This document shows, one piece after another, positions 51,216-60,258 of a DNA stretch of 64,000 bases. The DNA comes from Sedimentitalea sp039941015. GTDB lineage: Bacteria; Pseudomonadota; Alphaproteobacteria; Rhodobacterales; Rhodobacteraceae. The stretch is taken from NCBI RefSeq assembly GCF_039941015.1, contig NZ_JBDVFI010000053.1; one strand, 5' to 3'. Numbering within the stretch: the first letter of the stretch is position 1; each line of letters opens with the position of its first letter. Position numbers and translations under genes: made by a program. The notes under the pieces were generated by a model. The model made no database searches. It was not told the origin of the DNA and worked only from the letters and a program-made list of their open reading frames with translations.

Positions 51216-52188
51216 CCTGCTGGGCTCCTGCATCGGTTTCGGCGGCAAAACAGGCGACGCTGCGGTTGTGGACCTCAGCCCGACGCTGTGGGCGCTCTTC
51301 CTTGCAGCGATCGAAAACCAGAGGGCAGCGCGGATGAAAGCTGCATCCGGATGGCGGGGAAACGGGCGAGGGCACCTCGCCGCCCATCGGGCTGCGGTCG
51401 CGTTTGGGCGCTTCCAGATCGGGGATGGTTTCAAGCAACAGGCGTGTATAGGGGTGCAATGGATTGCCAAAGAGATCGGCGGTCGGCTGTATTTCGACGA
51501 TCCGCCCCAGATACATCACCGCGATCACATCGGCCATGTGGCGAACCACGCTCAGGTCGTGACTGATAAAGAGATAGGTCAGCCCCATCTCTTTTTGTAG
51601 CTTCTTCATCAGGTTCAAAACCTGCGCCTGCACCGACACATCCAGCGCCGAAGTCGGTTCGTCGCAGACCAGGAATTCAGGTTCGCCCGCAAGGGCGCGG
51701 GCGATCGAGATGCGTTGTCGTTGCCCGCCGGAAAATTCATGAGGGAAGTTGAGCCCATCAGAGGGTGAGAGCCCAACCGTGCGCAGCAGTTCATCAACAC
51801 GGGCCGAGACCTGCACCTCTGGCATTTCCGGGCGCAGGGTCCGAAGGGGTTCGGCAATGATGCGGCCCACGCGCCAGCGTGGGTTCAGGCTGGCGAAGGG
51901 ATCCTGAAAGATCATCTGCATCCGGTCCCGATCACCATGAAAGCTGATTTTTCCGCCCGAAGGGGGATGCAATCCGGTGACCAGTTTGGCAATCGTGCTC
52001 TTGCCGCACCCGGATTCACCGACCAGGGCAAGTGTCTGCCCGCGTTGGATAACGAAATCCACTCCATCCACGGCGCGCAGCGTGCGCCGCGGTTTGCGCT
52101 CGATCACGCGGTTCAACCAAGGGGCCGAGACATCAAAGCGCCGCTCCAGCGCATCAACTTCCAGTATGGCGTTGGGGCGAATTTTCAT
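51208..52188 (-). CDS. Peptide-type ABC transporter ATP-binding protein (DppF-like)
   Basis: A 326-residue ATPase. Walker A is GESGCGKST, the Q-loop is IFQDPFASLNPRW, the signature is FSGGQRQRISIARAL and Walker B is FLVCDEPTSALD. The C-terminal SGCSFHPRCPLVFDRC element marks the oligopeptide class. ATG 52188 overlaps the preceding ATPase stop by four bases; an upstream extension lies inside that gene. Confidence 0.93.
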   Translation of the reverse strand: MKIRPNAILEVDALERRFDVSAPWLNRVIERKPRRTLRAVDGVDFVIQRGQTLALVGESGCGKSTIAKLVTGLHPPSGGKISFHGDRDRMQMIFQDPFASLNPRWRVGRIIAEPLRTLRPEMPEVQVSARVDELLRTVGLSPSDGLNFPHEFSGGQRQRISIARALAGEPEFLVCDEPTSALDVSVQAQVLNLMKKLQKEMGLTYLFISHDLSVVRHMADVIAVMYLGRIVEIQPTADLFGNPLHPYTRLLLETIPDLEAPKRDRSPMGGEVPSPVSPPSGCSFHPRCPLVFDRCKEERPQRRAEVHNRSVACFAAETDAGAQQDV

Positions 52189-53162
52189 GCGACAACTCCT
52201 TCCGTGGCGAGCCAGCAGGCCGCTCCGTTCGCGGTATCTTCGCCGATGCGGGGCACGTCCCGGCGGCATTTCGGCCCGGCATGAGCGCAGCGTGGATTAA
52301 ATGCGCAACCGGGCGGGATGGAACCCAACCGGGGCATGGAACCCGGAATCATCTGAAGTTCTTCTACATCTTTTCGCAGAGACGGAATCGAACCCATGAG
52401 CCCGGTCGTGTAGGGGTGTCTTGCGCGGCGTACGACATCTTCGACTGCTCCGACTTCGGCCAGGCGCCCTGCATACATGACCGCGACCCGATCGGCGGTT
52501 TCAGCGATCACGCCCATATCATGTGTGACCAGCATGACTGCCGTGCCCCGTTCCCGGCAAAGTCGTTTCAACAGCGCGGTGATCTGGGCCTGGATCGAGA
52601 CATCCAGAGCCGTGGTCGGTTCATCCGCCACGATCAATTCCGGTTCGGCGCAGAGCGCAAGTGCGATCACAATCCGCTGCCGCATACCGCCAGAGAATTG
52701 GTGCGGATAGTTGTCGATCCGCTCTTCTACCGCAGGAATGCCGACTTCGCGCATCAGGTCCTTCGCACGCTCTCGCGCTTGCGACTTGTCCAGACTGCTG
52801 TGCAGTCGGATCGTTTCAACCAGTTGGTCGCCGACCTTGAAGAGCGGGTTCAGCGACGTCAGGGGGTCTTGAAATATCGCACCGATGCGGCGGCCCCGGA
52901 TCGTCTGCATCGCGTGGTCGTCAAGGCTGTCTATGCGATCGCCTGACAGGTGAATGGTGCCCGAGGCGATCCGCCCCGGTGGTTCAAGCAGCCCGAGGAT
53001 CGCCATGCCGGTCATTGACTTGCCCGCGCCGGATTCCCCGACCATCCCGAGAATTTCGCCCCGCCTGATCTGCAGCGAGATGTCGTCAACCGCCGTCAAG
53101 ATACCTTTGCGGGTGGGAAATTCGACGCGCAGATTGCGCACGTCCAGAACGATGTCATTCAT
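52185..53162 (-). CDS. Peptide-type ABC transporter ATP-binding protein (DppD-like)
   Basis: A 325-residue ATPase. Walker A is GESGAGKSM, the signature FSGGMRQRIVIALAL and Walker B LIVADEPTTALD. The Cys-rich end CAFNPRCAHAGPKC is present. It overlaps the amidohydrolase gene and the second ATPase gene by four bases each. It and the DppF-like protein energise the permeases encoded at 55782-57753. Confidence 0.93.
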   Translation of the reverse strand: MNDIVLDVRNLRVEFPTRKGILTAVDDISLQIRRGEILGMVGESGAGKSMTGMAILGLLEPPGRIASGTIHLSGDRIDSLDDHAMQTIRGRRIGAIFQDPLTSLNPLFKVGDQLVETIRLHSSLDKSQARERAKDLMREVGIPAVEERIDNYPHQFSGGMRQRIVIALALCAEPELIVADEPTTALDVSIQAQITALLKRLCRERGTAVMLVTHDMGVIAETADRVAVMYAGRLAEVGAVEDVVRRARHPYTTGLMGSIPSLRKDVEELQMIPGSMPRLGSIPPGCAFNPRCAHAGPKCRRDVPRIGEDTANGAACWLATEGVVA

Positions 53163-54595
53163 GGCCTGGCCCTCTGATAGCTGGGGGTAAAGATCTGCGC
53201 GACCGGCGGATGTTTCGCCGTGCGGTCGGGGTATTTGGCAATCAGACCATCAAACTGCATCTGTGCGCGGGCGCAATCCGCTGCCGCGTCAACGCCGAGT
53301 ATGGTCCCGTTCGTCATCACACGCTGCCCGTCAATCCAGACATCGCGAACATCGCGGCCCGAACCGGTGGTCATCAGCGTTTGTATCGGGTCAGGCGTTT
53401 GCAGGAGGTGCGAGAAGTCGATCACCGTGATATCGGCCTTGGTTTTTGGCGCCAGGCGGCCAAGATCGGGGCGATTCAACGCCCGCGCGCCGCCGAGGGT
53501 GGCGGCGTCAAACATGGCCTCGGATCGGATCGCGTTCATGCCATCGGCCAGTCGCGCGGTCATCATGCCAATCTGCATGTTCAGGATCATGTCGGCAGGT
53601 GCCGTATCGGTGCCCAATCCGATATTGATCCCTTTTGCGCGACATTTCGGAAAGCTGTCGAGCATGCTGCCATGCCTGGCCGACACCAGCGGACAATGCA
53701 CCAGCGTGGCACCGGCCTCGGCAATGATCCCGAACTCGGCCTCGCTCGCCTGAGTGCCATGCGGCAACAGCCAGTTGGCGCCAAGTGCACCGATCCGCTT
53801 CAGCCATTCGATCGGGGTGCAGCCATGCTGCTCTCGAACCAGCCGCAGTTCGACCGGAGACTGACAGCAATGCTGACGCACCGGCGCGTTCATCTCTGCT
53901 GCGACGGCGGCGGTGCGTCTGAGCAATGCGTCAGTGCAGGTTTCGATCCGGTCGGGGGCAAACATCGCCTTGATGCGCCCCCCGGCGCTGCCATCGATAC
54001 GCGCGGCAAAGGCAGCGGCGTCCTCAAGCCCCGCCAGACCGCGTGCCTCGTCATAGGTTGCACGAATATTGCCCTTGTCATCCGTCACCTGACCGCCGGT
54101 GCGAAAGGCCGGCCCGAGGTAGGCCCGCAAACCAAGTTCATTGGCAGCGGTCGCCGCCGCTTCGAACTCTGCGACAGTTTCACCCCATTCGCGGTAGAAT
54201 AGCGAGGCGATTGGCAGCGCTGTTGTGATCCCGTTGCGGATCAATTGAGCAAAGGCATGCCGTTTCTGAAACGCGAGTTCCTCGTCCGAATACATCTCGT
54301 AAGGACCGCGCGCGACATAGCTTTCGGGCCAGACCCGCCCCTTTTTCCACGCCGGGCCGTTGTCGTATCCAAGTATGGTCGTATCCAAATCCGAAAGCGC
54401 GTCGAGATCGATGAAACCGGGTGAGATCAAGGCCTGCCCGTAGTCTATCCGCTCCGCAACCTCGCCCTCAAACCGGGACCCGACATGCAGGATCGCATCA
54501 CCCTCAATCACCACCACACCGTTTTCGTAAACCACATGCTTGCCATCGCGATGGCCGACGACCCAACGAGCGGTGAGGAGTGTACGTTCCGGCAT
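53159..54595 (-). CDS. Amidohydrolase of the ATZ/TRZ-like group lacking the N-terminal HxH
   Basis: A 478-residue amidohydrolase-superfamily protein with the usual flanking sandwich (YENGVVVIEGDAILHVGS) and barrel. Where the family has the metal-binding HxH after PG(L/F)I, it reads SPGFIDLDALSDLD, so Asp65 and Leu67 replace the two His. Later positions remain: QHCCQSPVE, WLLPHGTQ and LGTDTAPAD. This could mean an Asp-based metal site or a different mechanism. ATG 54595 overlaps the previous stop by one base. It lies between a cytosine-deaminase-like gene and an ATPase gene, so a role with the imported heterocycle is likely. Confidence 0.88.
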   Translation of the reverse strand: MPERTLLTARWVVGHRDGKHVVYENGVVVIEGDAILHVGSRFEGEVAERIDYGQALISPGFIDLDALSDLDTTILGYDNGPAWKKGRVWPESYVARGPYEMYSDEELAFQKRHAFAQLIRNGITTALPIASLFYREWGETVAEFEAAATAANELGLRAYLGPAFRTGGQVTDDKGNIRATYDEARGLAGLEDAAAFAARIDGSAGGRIKAMFAPDRIETCTDALLRRTAAVAAEMNAPVRQHCCQSPVELRLVREQHGCTPIEWLKRIGALGANWLLPHGTQASEAEFGIIAEAGATLVHCPLVSARHGSMLDSFPKCRAKGINIGLGTDTAPADMILNMQIGMMTARLADGMNAIRSEAMFDAATLGGARALNRPDLGRLAPKTKADITVIDFSHLLQTPDPIQTLMTTGSGRDVRDVWIDGQRVMTNGTILGVDAAADCARAQMQFDGLIAKYPDRTAKHPPVAQIFTPSYQRARP

Positions 54596-55776
54596 CACGG
54601 AGCCTCGAGCACGCATTCGCCGTCACGTGCAATAACCTTGCCACCCTTGAGCGCCAGTTTGCGTGGGGCATGGGTGACGATGGCTTCGGCCAGTGTTTCG
54701 CCATCGACAAGCACGCAATCGGCCCTGCAGCCGATGTCGAGCCCATAGTCATCGACGCCAAGGATCGCAGCACCGCCAAAGGTACAGATATCCAGCGCCA
54801 GTTCCATTTCGTCGTCGCGGCGCAGATTGTTGCGCATGCCGACTTGCATGGCCTTTTCCAGGATGTCGGAGTTGCCGTATGGGCCCCAAGTGTCGCGGAT
54901 GCCGTCACAGCCTGCTCCGGTCAGGATACCGAACTCCTTGAGCTCTTTCACCGCTGGCACCGGTGCAGACGCGGGTGCAGTGGTGAGGATATGGATGCGG
55001 TTTTCCGCCAGCTTTTCATGCAGGCCGGTCACATAGCCCCGATCCACCGCGCCAAGGCAGAACGCATGGCTGATCGAGACTTTGCCCTGCATTCCCAAGG
55101 CTACGGTGCGATCGATAATCTCTTCCATCGAGAACCAGCCAAGCGCGCCGCGTTCGTGCAAATGGATATCGATCAGTTTGCCGTGTTTCTCGGCCAGAGC
55201 AAACACCGTGTCGAGGTGGCCCTTGGGGTCGTGCTCCATTCCGCAGGGGTCGATCCCGCCAACAAGATCCGCGCCGAGCGCGAGTGCCTCGTCCATCAAC
55301 TCCGATGTGCCGGGTCGGATCATCATGCCCGATTGTGGAAAGGCGACGATTTCAATGTCGATCATCCCGGCCAGCTTTTCGCGGGTGGCCATAACCCCTT
55401 CGACACCGGCCAACCCGTGATGGGTGTCGACATCAACATGGCTGCGGATATGCGTGCAGCCATGCGACATGGCGAGGATGGCGTGGCGTTCGCTCTGCAC
55501 CTGTGGGTCAAGGCCGAGAGAGACCTTGACCTCTCGCTCGTTGTTAATCTTGTCGATCAGGCGGGGGCCAACTTCGTTGCGGTACCAAGGCAGCCCCAAT
55601 AGCGATTTGTCCAGATGGGTATGTGCCTCGACCAATCCGGGGATCAAGATGCAACCGCCGCAGTCGATGGTTTCTGCCGTTTCGGGGGCATCGGCGACGA
55701 ACTGGCCGTCGACGATGTGAAGGTCGGTGGCTGCGCTTGCCATCGGGCGGACGTTTTTCAGGGTTGTTGCAGTCAT
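54595..55776 (-). CDS. Cytosine-deaminase-like amidohydrolase (CodA family)
   Basis: A 393-residue metal-dependent hydrolase closest to cytosine deaminase and N-isopropylammelide hydrolase. Expected ligands are His52 and His54 (VEAHTHLDKS), His205 (LIDIHLHE) with catalytic Glu208, His237 (ISHAFCLG) and Asp291 (GCDGIRDTWGPYG). All match the CodA pattern. I chose ATG 55776 with GGTGA five bases upstream; a GTG at 55785 would overlap the permease stop as GTGA. It would deaminate or hydrolyse a ring C-N bond in an N-heterocycle imported by the operon's transporter (inference). Confidence 0.9.
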   Translation of the reverse strand: MTATTLKNVRPMASAATDLHIVDGQFVADAPETAETIDCGGCILIPGLVEAHTHLDKSLLGLPWYRNEVGPRLIDKINNEREVKVSLGLDPQVQSERHAILAMSHGCTHIRSHVDVDTHHGLAGVEGVMATREKLAGMIDIEIVAFPQSGMMIRPGTSELMDEALALGADLVGGIDPCGMEHDPKGHLDTVFALAEKHGKLIDIHLHERGALGWFSMEEIIDRTVALGMQGKVSISHAFCLGAVDRGYVTGLHEKLAENRIHILTTAPASAPVPAVKELKEFGILTGAGCDGIRDTWGPYGNSDILEKAMQVGMRNNLRRDDEMELALDICTFGGAAILGVDDYGLDIGCRADCVLVDGETLAEAIVTHAPRKLALKGGKVIARDGECVLEAP

Positions 55777-55781
55777 TGAAT

Positions 55782-56747
55782 TCACCGGAGTTTGGGGTTG
55801 AGAGCGTCACGCAGCCAGTCACCGATCATGTTGACGGACAGCACAATCAGGCAGAGCTGGATCGAGGGGAACACGACGATCCACCACAGGCCTGAAAACA
55901 GATACTGGTTGCCAATGCGGATCAAGGTGCCCAGCGATGGTTGATCCGATGGCATGCCGACGCCGAGAAATGACAGGGTCGCCTCCGAAAGGATCGCCAG
56001 ACCAAAGTTCAGCGTTGCCGCCACCATGATCGGAGTCATGCAGTTCGGCAGGATGTGGTGCAGCATGATCCGCCAGGACTTAACCCGGATCAATCTGGCT
56101 GCCTGAACGTATTCCTTCTTGGCTTCGACCATCGCCGAAGCACGCACTGTCCGGGCGTATTGCACCCAGGATGGTACGGCGATAGCGACAATCAGGATCG
56201 GCGCAGCCAGTACGTCCTTGAGCGCAGTCGGGAGCGAGGCACTGGCAATGGCAGTGATCAGGATTGCGATCAGGATGAACGGCATCGACAACAAGACGTC
56301 ACCGACGCGCATGATGACATTGTCGATCCAGCCGCCGAAGTAACCTGCGATCAATCCGAGCGACAATCCGACGCTGAGCGCCAGCACGACAGATGCAAAC
56401 CCGATGATGAGCGAGATCCGCGAGCCGTACAGAATGGCCGACAGGATATCGCGGCCCTGTGTATCAGTGCCAAGCAGATAGGGCATCTGACCTTCGGAGT
56501 TCCAGATCGGTGGGATTTCGGCGTTCCACAATTCAAGTGCAGACAGATCGTAGGGGTTCTGCGGTGTGATCACCGGGGCAAGGAAGGCCGTCAGGGCGAC
56601 AAGGGCCAGCAGCGTCGCGGCGATGATGGCCGAGGGGTGCGAGCTGAAGGAATACCACAGATCGCTTTGCCGCAGCCGCGTCAATCGGGATGGCGTGATT
56701 GGCACCAATGTCACGTCGGTGGCCGTCGGGGTCATATTGTTGTTCAT
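55782..56747 (-). CDS. Peptide-type ABC transporter permease (DppC-like)
   Basis: A 321-residue DppC-class permease. The first helix is around AIIAATLLALVALTAFLAPV, and YLLGTDTQGRDILSAILYGS is the family mark. The EAA loop is near HHILPNCMTPIMVAATLNFG. ATG 56747 has GGAGAG upstream; an earlier in-frame ATG falls in the DppB-like gene. It ends next to the cytosine-deaminase-like gene. Confidence 0.93.
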   Translation of the reverse strand: MNNNMTPTATDVTLVPITPSRLTRLRQSDLWYSFSSHPSAIIAATLLALVALTAFLAPVITPQNPYDLSALELWNAEIPPIWNSEGQMPYLLGTDTQGRDILSAILYGSRISLIIGFASVVLALSVGLSLGLIAGYFGGWIDNVIMRVGDVLLSMPFILIAILITAIASASLPTALKDVLAAPILIVAIAVPSWVQYARTVRASAMVEAKKEYVQAARLIRVKSWRIMLHHILPNCMTPIMVAATLNFGLAILSEATLSFLGVGMPSDQPSLGTLIRIGNQYLFSGLWWIVVFPSIQLCLIVLSVNMIGDWLRDALNPKLR

Positions 56748-56760
56748 GATGCTCTCCGGT

Positions 56761-57753
56761 TCAGCCATTTGCGCCACCTGTTTGGGCGGTATCATCGCGA
56801 AGCCGTGGATCAACCCAGGCATAGGTGATGTCGACAACCGTATTGAGTGCGACGAAAATGAACGCCACGATCATCAGATAGGCCGCCATTACCGGGATAT
56901 CGACAAAGGTTACGGCCTGGATGAAGAGCATGCCCATACCCGGCCATTGAAACACCGTCTCTGTGACCAGCGCGAATGCGATCAGGTTGCCGATTTGCAT
57001 TCCCGTCAGCGTGATGACCGGCATTAAACAGTTGCGTAGGGCATGGCGCCATTGCACCCGTCGGGTCGGCACACCTCGGGCGCGGGCAAATTTGATGTAG
57101 TCGGCACGCAGCGTTTCGAGCATCTCAGCCCGGACCAGCCGCATGACCAGCGTGATTTGAAAGGTTGAGAGCGAGATTGATGGCAATACCAGCGCCGCGC
57201 GCCCGGATGGGGTCAGCAGCCCGGTCGACCACCAACCAATATTAACGGTCTCACCCCTCCCGAAGGCGGGCAACCAACCGAGCGACACGGAAAACGCCAA
57301 GATTAGCAGGATGCCCACGACAAAACTGGGCAACGAGACGCCAACAATCGACCCTAACTGCAGCATATTCGCCAATCGGGACTCGCGATACACGGCTGTG
57401 ATCACTCCAAGGGGGATGCCAACCACGAGAGAGATGATCGTTGCCACCAACACCAACTCGAATGTTGCAGGAAAGCGATCCTTGATCAGCACCATCACAT
57501 CCTGTTGGTTGCGATAGGAAATACCGAAATCACCCTGCACCGCATTGGTGACAAAGCGGGTGTATTGCGTGAACAGCCCGTCATTCAGGCCAAGACGTTC
57601 GCGCAGTTCGGCACGGTCGGATTGTGTCGCCTGTTCATTCACCATCATTTCGACCGGATCACCAAAGAAGCGGAAGATGACAAAAGCCAGAAGCGCGACA
57701 GCGAGCATCACAAAGACCGCGTTGGCGGTGCGTTTGATGAGAAAGGCGATCAT
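56761..57753 (-). CDS. Peptide-type ABC transporter permease (DppB-like)
   Basis: A 330-residue DppB-class permease starting MIAFLIKRTANAVFVML. The FFGDPVEMMVNEQATQSDRA segment and the EAA loop near RHALRNCLMPVITLTGMQIG are typical. GGAGACAG precedes the ATG. It follows the binding-protein gene after 78 bases that contain a stem-loop. Confidence 0.93.
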   Translation of the reverse strand: MIAFLIKRTANAVFVMLAVALLAFVIFRFFGDPVEMMVNEQATQSDRAELRERLGLNDGLFTQYTRFVTNAVQGDFGISYRNQQDVMVLIKDRFPATFELVLVATIISLVVGIPLGVITAVYRESRLANMLQLGSIVGVSLPSFVVGILLILAFSVSLGWLPAFGRGETVNIGWWSTGLLTPSGRAALVLPSISLSTFQITLVMRLVRAEMLETLRADYIKFARARGVPTRRVQWRHALRNCLMPVITLTGMQIGNLIAFALVTETVFQWPGMGMLFIQAVTFVDIPVMAAYLMIVAFIFVALNTVVDITYAWVDPRLRDDTAQTGGANG

Positions 57754-57799
57754 TTCTGTCTCCGTTCCGGTTGGGTGCGGTCAGATTTTGAAGGGCGTT

Positions 57800-57824
57800 G
57801 TCCGGGCCTGCTGGGGGCCCGGAC
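57800..57824 (-). terminator. Stem-loop between binding-protein and permease genes
   Basis: Perfect 9-bp stem GTCCGGGCC/GGCCCGGAC with a 7-base loop, seven bases after the binding-protein stop. No T-run follows. Confidence 0.6.
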
Positions 57825-57831
57825 GGTCGGC

Positions 57832-59403
57832 TTACTCAGCGACTTGGGCGAACCAGAGCCGGGGCTTGTTGTCCGGGAAGAGCGGCATCTCGGCGACATC
57901 GTCAGTCACGGCCCAGGCCATCGGCTGCTGGTGCAGCGGGATCATGATGTTCTCGTCCTTGACGATCTTGAGCGCTTCGGTTTCCAGCGCCAGCCGTTTG
58001 TCGAGGTCAAGTTCGCTGCCGGCCGCGTCGATCAGCTTGTCCAGTTCCGGGAACGACCAGTCGCCCCAGTTGAACACGCCCGAGTTGCCTTCCTTGGTGT
58101 GGAAGATTTGGAGCAGGGGCGAATAGGCATCCAGCATGGGCAGGGTTGCCCAGCCAAGGACGTAGATATCCGTCTTTCCATTGGTCCGCTTGGGCGACTG
58201 CACGGCACGGGGCGCAACATCCAGCTTGGGTGCAAGGCCGATCCTTGCCCACATGGATGCGATGGCCTGACAGAACTGTTCTTCGTTTACCAACCCATCC
58301 GAAATACAGCTGAATTCAAAGGCCAGATCGTCGGGCAGGCCGGCCTCTTTCAGCAAACTTTTGGCTGCTTCTGGGTCAAAGCCCGGCAGTTCATCCAGTT
58401 CAGGCGTATAGCCGGGGATCGGTGGGGCAACGGTGGCCCCGGCGATCCGGGATTTGCCGCGCATGACCTTCTGGTGGATGAGATCGAGGTCGATCGCCTT
58501 ATACAGCGCTTCGCGCACCCTGTTATCGGTGAACGGGTTGTCTTCACCTGTCGTCAGTTTCTCCCGGAACGGAAAGCCGATCATGACGGTGCGCAGATCG
58601 ACACCCTCAAGAACTTCGACATTCGGTGCGGCGGCCAGTCGGGGAAGGTCTTGTACCGGCGCATCGTTGGTGAAGTTGATCTCGCCGGACAAAAGCGCGG
58701 CCACGCGGGTCGCAGCAGAGTTCACCGGCGTCAGTTCAATCCGATCGATGTTGTGTTGCGGTGTATCCCACCAAGCGTCATTGACGACAAAGATGGTTTT
58801 GGCGTCTGGCTGCCGGCTTTCCACGATGAACGGGCCGGTGCCGTTAGCGTTATAGGTCGCGAACCCTTCGACACCACCGCCGATATCGGTGGGCAGCAAC
58901 GAGTCGTTTTCGGTCATCCATTCTTCGTCAAAGATGTGGATGTTGGTCAGGTCATTGAGCAACAACGGATAGGTGCCGTTCAGTGTGATGTCGACAGTAT
59001 GGTCATCCACAGCGACAGAGCTGACATATGCTGGCAGATTGCCCTTGAGAGGCGAGGTTTCATCGCTGACCCGTGTCAGAGAGGCGACAACATCAGCAGC
59101 GGTGAAGGGGTTTCCGTTGTGAAAGGTCACATCATCGCGCAGCTTGAAGCGCCAGGTGATCTGATCATCAAGGATTTCCCAGCTGGTGGCGAGTGCCGGT
59201 TCAATCTTGAGGTCCTTGTTGTAGCGCACCAGCCCTTCGTAAACATGGTTCAATACGTTGATGGTGAAGCTGTCACCGTAGGAATAGGGGTCCAGCGATC
59301 CGATATCCCGGTTCGCGCCCCATTTCAGCACGTTCTCGGCCTGGGCGGCGCCTGCGAGGCCCGCGGCTGCTGCAGTTGCGAGCAGAAAATGTCTGAGTTG
59401 CAT
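57832..59403 (-). CDS. ABC transporter periplasmic substrate-binding protein, peptide/nickel type
   Basis: A 523-residue SBP_bac_5 protein. The Sec signal covers about residues 1-22 (MQLRHFLLATAAAAGLAGAA, ending AQAEN). The mature part has VLNHVYEGLVRYNKDLKIEP and LRDDVTFHNGNPFTAADV, typical of the family. ATG 59403 has AGGGA upstream. The frame is open further upstream, but that part runs through the operator region and into the GntR gene. It is the first gene of a nine-gene minus-strand operon with two amidohydrolases, a deaminase and a racemase, so its ligand may be a nitrogen heterocycle or substituted amide rather than a peptide. Confidence 0.92.
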   Translation of the reverse strand: MQLRHFLLATAAAAGLAGAAQAENVLKWGANRDIGSLDPYSYGDSFTINVLNHVYEGLVRYNKDLKIEPALATSWEILDDQITWRFKLRDDVTFHNGNPFTAADVVASLTRVSDETSPLKGNLPAYVSSVAVDDHTVDITLNGTYPLLLNDLTNIHIFDEEWMTENDSLLPTDIGGGVEGFATYNANGTGPFIVESRQPDAKTIFVVNDAWWDTPQHNIDRIELTPVNSAATRVAALLSGEINFTNDAPVQDLPRLAAAPNVEVLEGVDLRTVMIGFPFREKLTTGEDNPFTDNRVREALYKAIDLDLIHQKVMRGKSRIAGATVAPPIPGYTPELDELPGFDPEAAKSLLKEAGLPDDLAFEFSCISDGLVNEEQFCQAIASMWARIGLAPKLDVAPRAVQSPKRTNGKTDIYVLGWATLPMLDAYSPLLQIFHTKEGNSGVFNWGDWSFPELDKLIDAAGSELDLDKRLALETEALKIVKDENIMIPLHQQPMAWAVTDDVAEMPLFPDNKPRLWFAQVAE

Positions 59404-59426
59404 AAATTTGGTCCCTGTTCGTGAAG

Positions 59427-59534
59427 ATTGTATTTCAGAATCGTCAAGATTGGATACGATTTCCATGTCTTGACCCAGCAAGTGCGGGATGGCAAGTAAA
59501 TTGTATCCAATTGACCAAATAAATCGAATACGAT
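59427..59534. promoter_or_regulatory. Two inverted pairs of ATTGTATCCAAT-like sites, candidate GntR operators
   Basis: Four related 12-mers lie in the divergent gap: ATTGTATTTCAG (59427), ATTGGATACGAT (59449), ATTGTATCCAAT (59500) and ATCGAATACGAT (59523). The first and third run one way, the second and fourth the other. They form two pairs with start spacing 22 and 23 bases. One pair is 24 bases from the binding-protein start, the other 35 bases from the GntR start. This is the likely binding region of the GntR regulator at 59569 (inference). Confidence 0.6.
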
Positions 59535-59568
59535 ATGGCGGATGTGGAAATAGTGGGCGCAGGCGCAG

Positions 59569-60258
59569 ATGAGTGACAGTAAAAATACCCTGACCAACGC
59601 GGTGCATGATCTGCTTCGCAGGGCCATAATCGAACAAGCATTGAAGCCAGGGATGCGGCTTCCCGAGGATACTGTCGGCGAACAGTTCGGGGTGAGTCGG
59701 ACCATCGTTCGACATGCTTTGGTGCGTCTGGAGAACGAAGGGCTTGTCATCACGCGCCGCAATCGTGGTGCGTTTGTCGCCGAACCGTCCAAGGAAGAGG
59801 CGCAGCACGTGTTCGAGGTTCGGCAATGCCTCGAAAAAGAGGTCATCCGAATTCTATGCGAGCGCATGCCAGAAAGTGGATACGATCAGCTTGAGGCTCA
59901 TGTGCGCAACGAAGAAAGCGTAAAGGGCAAAGATGGCCCGGTTTCAATTCGGCTCGCTGGTGAATTTCACGTTCATCTTGCCGCGCTGACCGGCAATGAT
60001 GTGCTGGCCCGATATGTATCCGAGGTTGTGCTTCGTTGCTCACTCATCATGTCGATGTATGCAAGAAGCCATTCCTCTGACTGCGCAGTAGGCGAGCATT
60101 CCCAGATCATCGAGGCCATCCGCGCCGGAGACGCGGCGCGCGCCAGCGAGATCATGAACCACCACCTTGGTGCGGTTGCCGGGCGAGCGGAGCTGACGCC
60201 CAAGCCGGATAACATCCAGTCCATCCTGTCCCATTATGGCAAGGAGTTGGCGCAATGA
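59569..60258 (+). CDS. GntR-family transcriptional regulator, FCD type
   Basis: A 229-residue GntR/FCD regulator. The winged helix spans about residues 8-75 (VGEQFGVSRTIVRHALVRLE). The FCD domain follows, with LAGEFHVHLAALTGN, GEHSQIIEAI and MNHHLGAVA as likely ligand or metal positions. It diverges from the second peptide-type transporter operon and is followed by a flavin reductase gene overlapping by four bases. It probably represses both directions. The inducer is presumably the imported compound. Confidence 0.92.
   Translation: MSDSKNTLTNAVHDLLRRAIIEQALKPGMRLPEDTVGEQFGVSRTIVRHALVRLENEGLVITRRNRGAFVAEPSKEEAQHVFEVRQCLEKEVIRILCERMPESGYDQLEAHVRNEESVKGKDGPVSIRLAGEFHVHLAALTGNDVLARYVSEVVLRCSLIMSMYARSHSSDCAVGEHSQIIEAIRAGDAARASEIMNHHLGAVAGRAELTPKPDNIQSILSHYGKELAQ

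Noticed and set aside
57505..59424. A 639-codon open frame on the plus strand
   Set aside because: It is antisense to the second peptide-type binding-protein gene and part of the permease gene, and its translation has no recognisable domain or signal. The minus-strand gene is clearly real.
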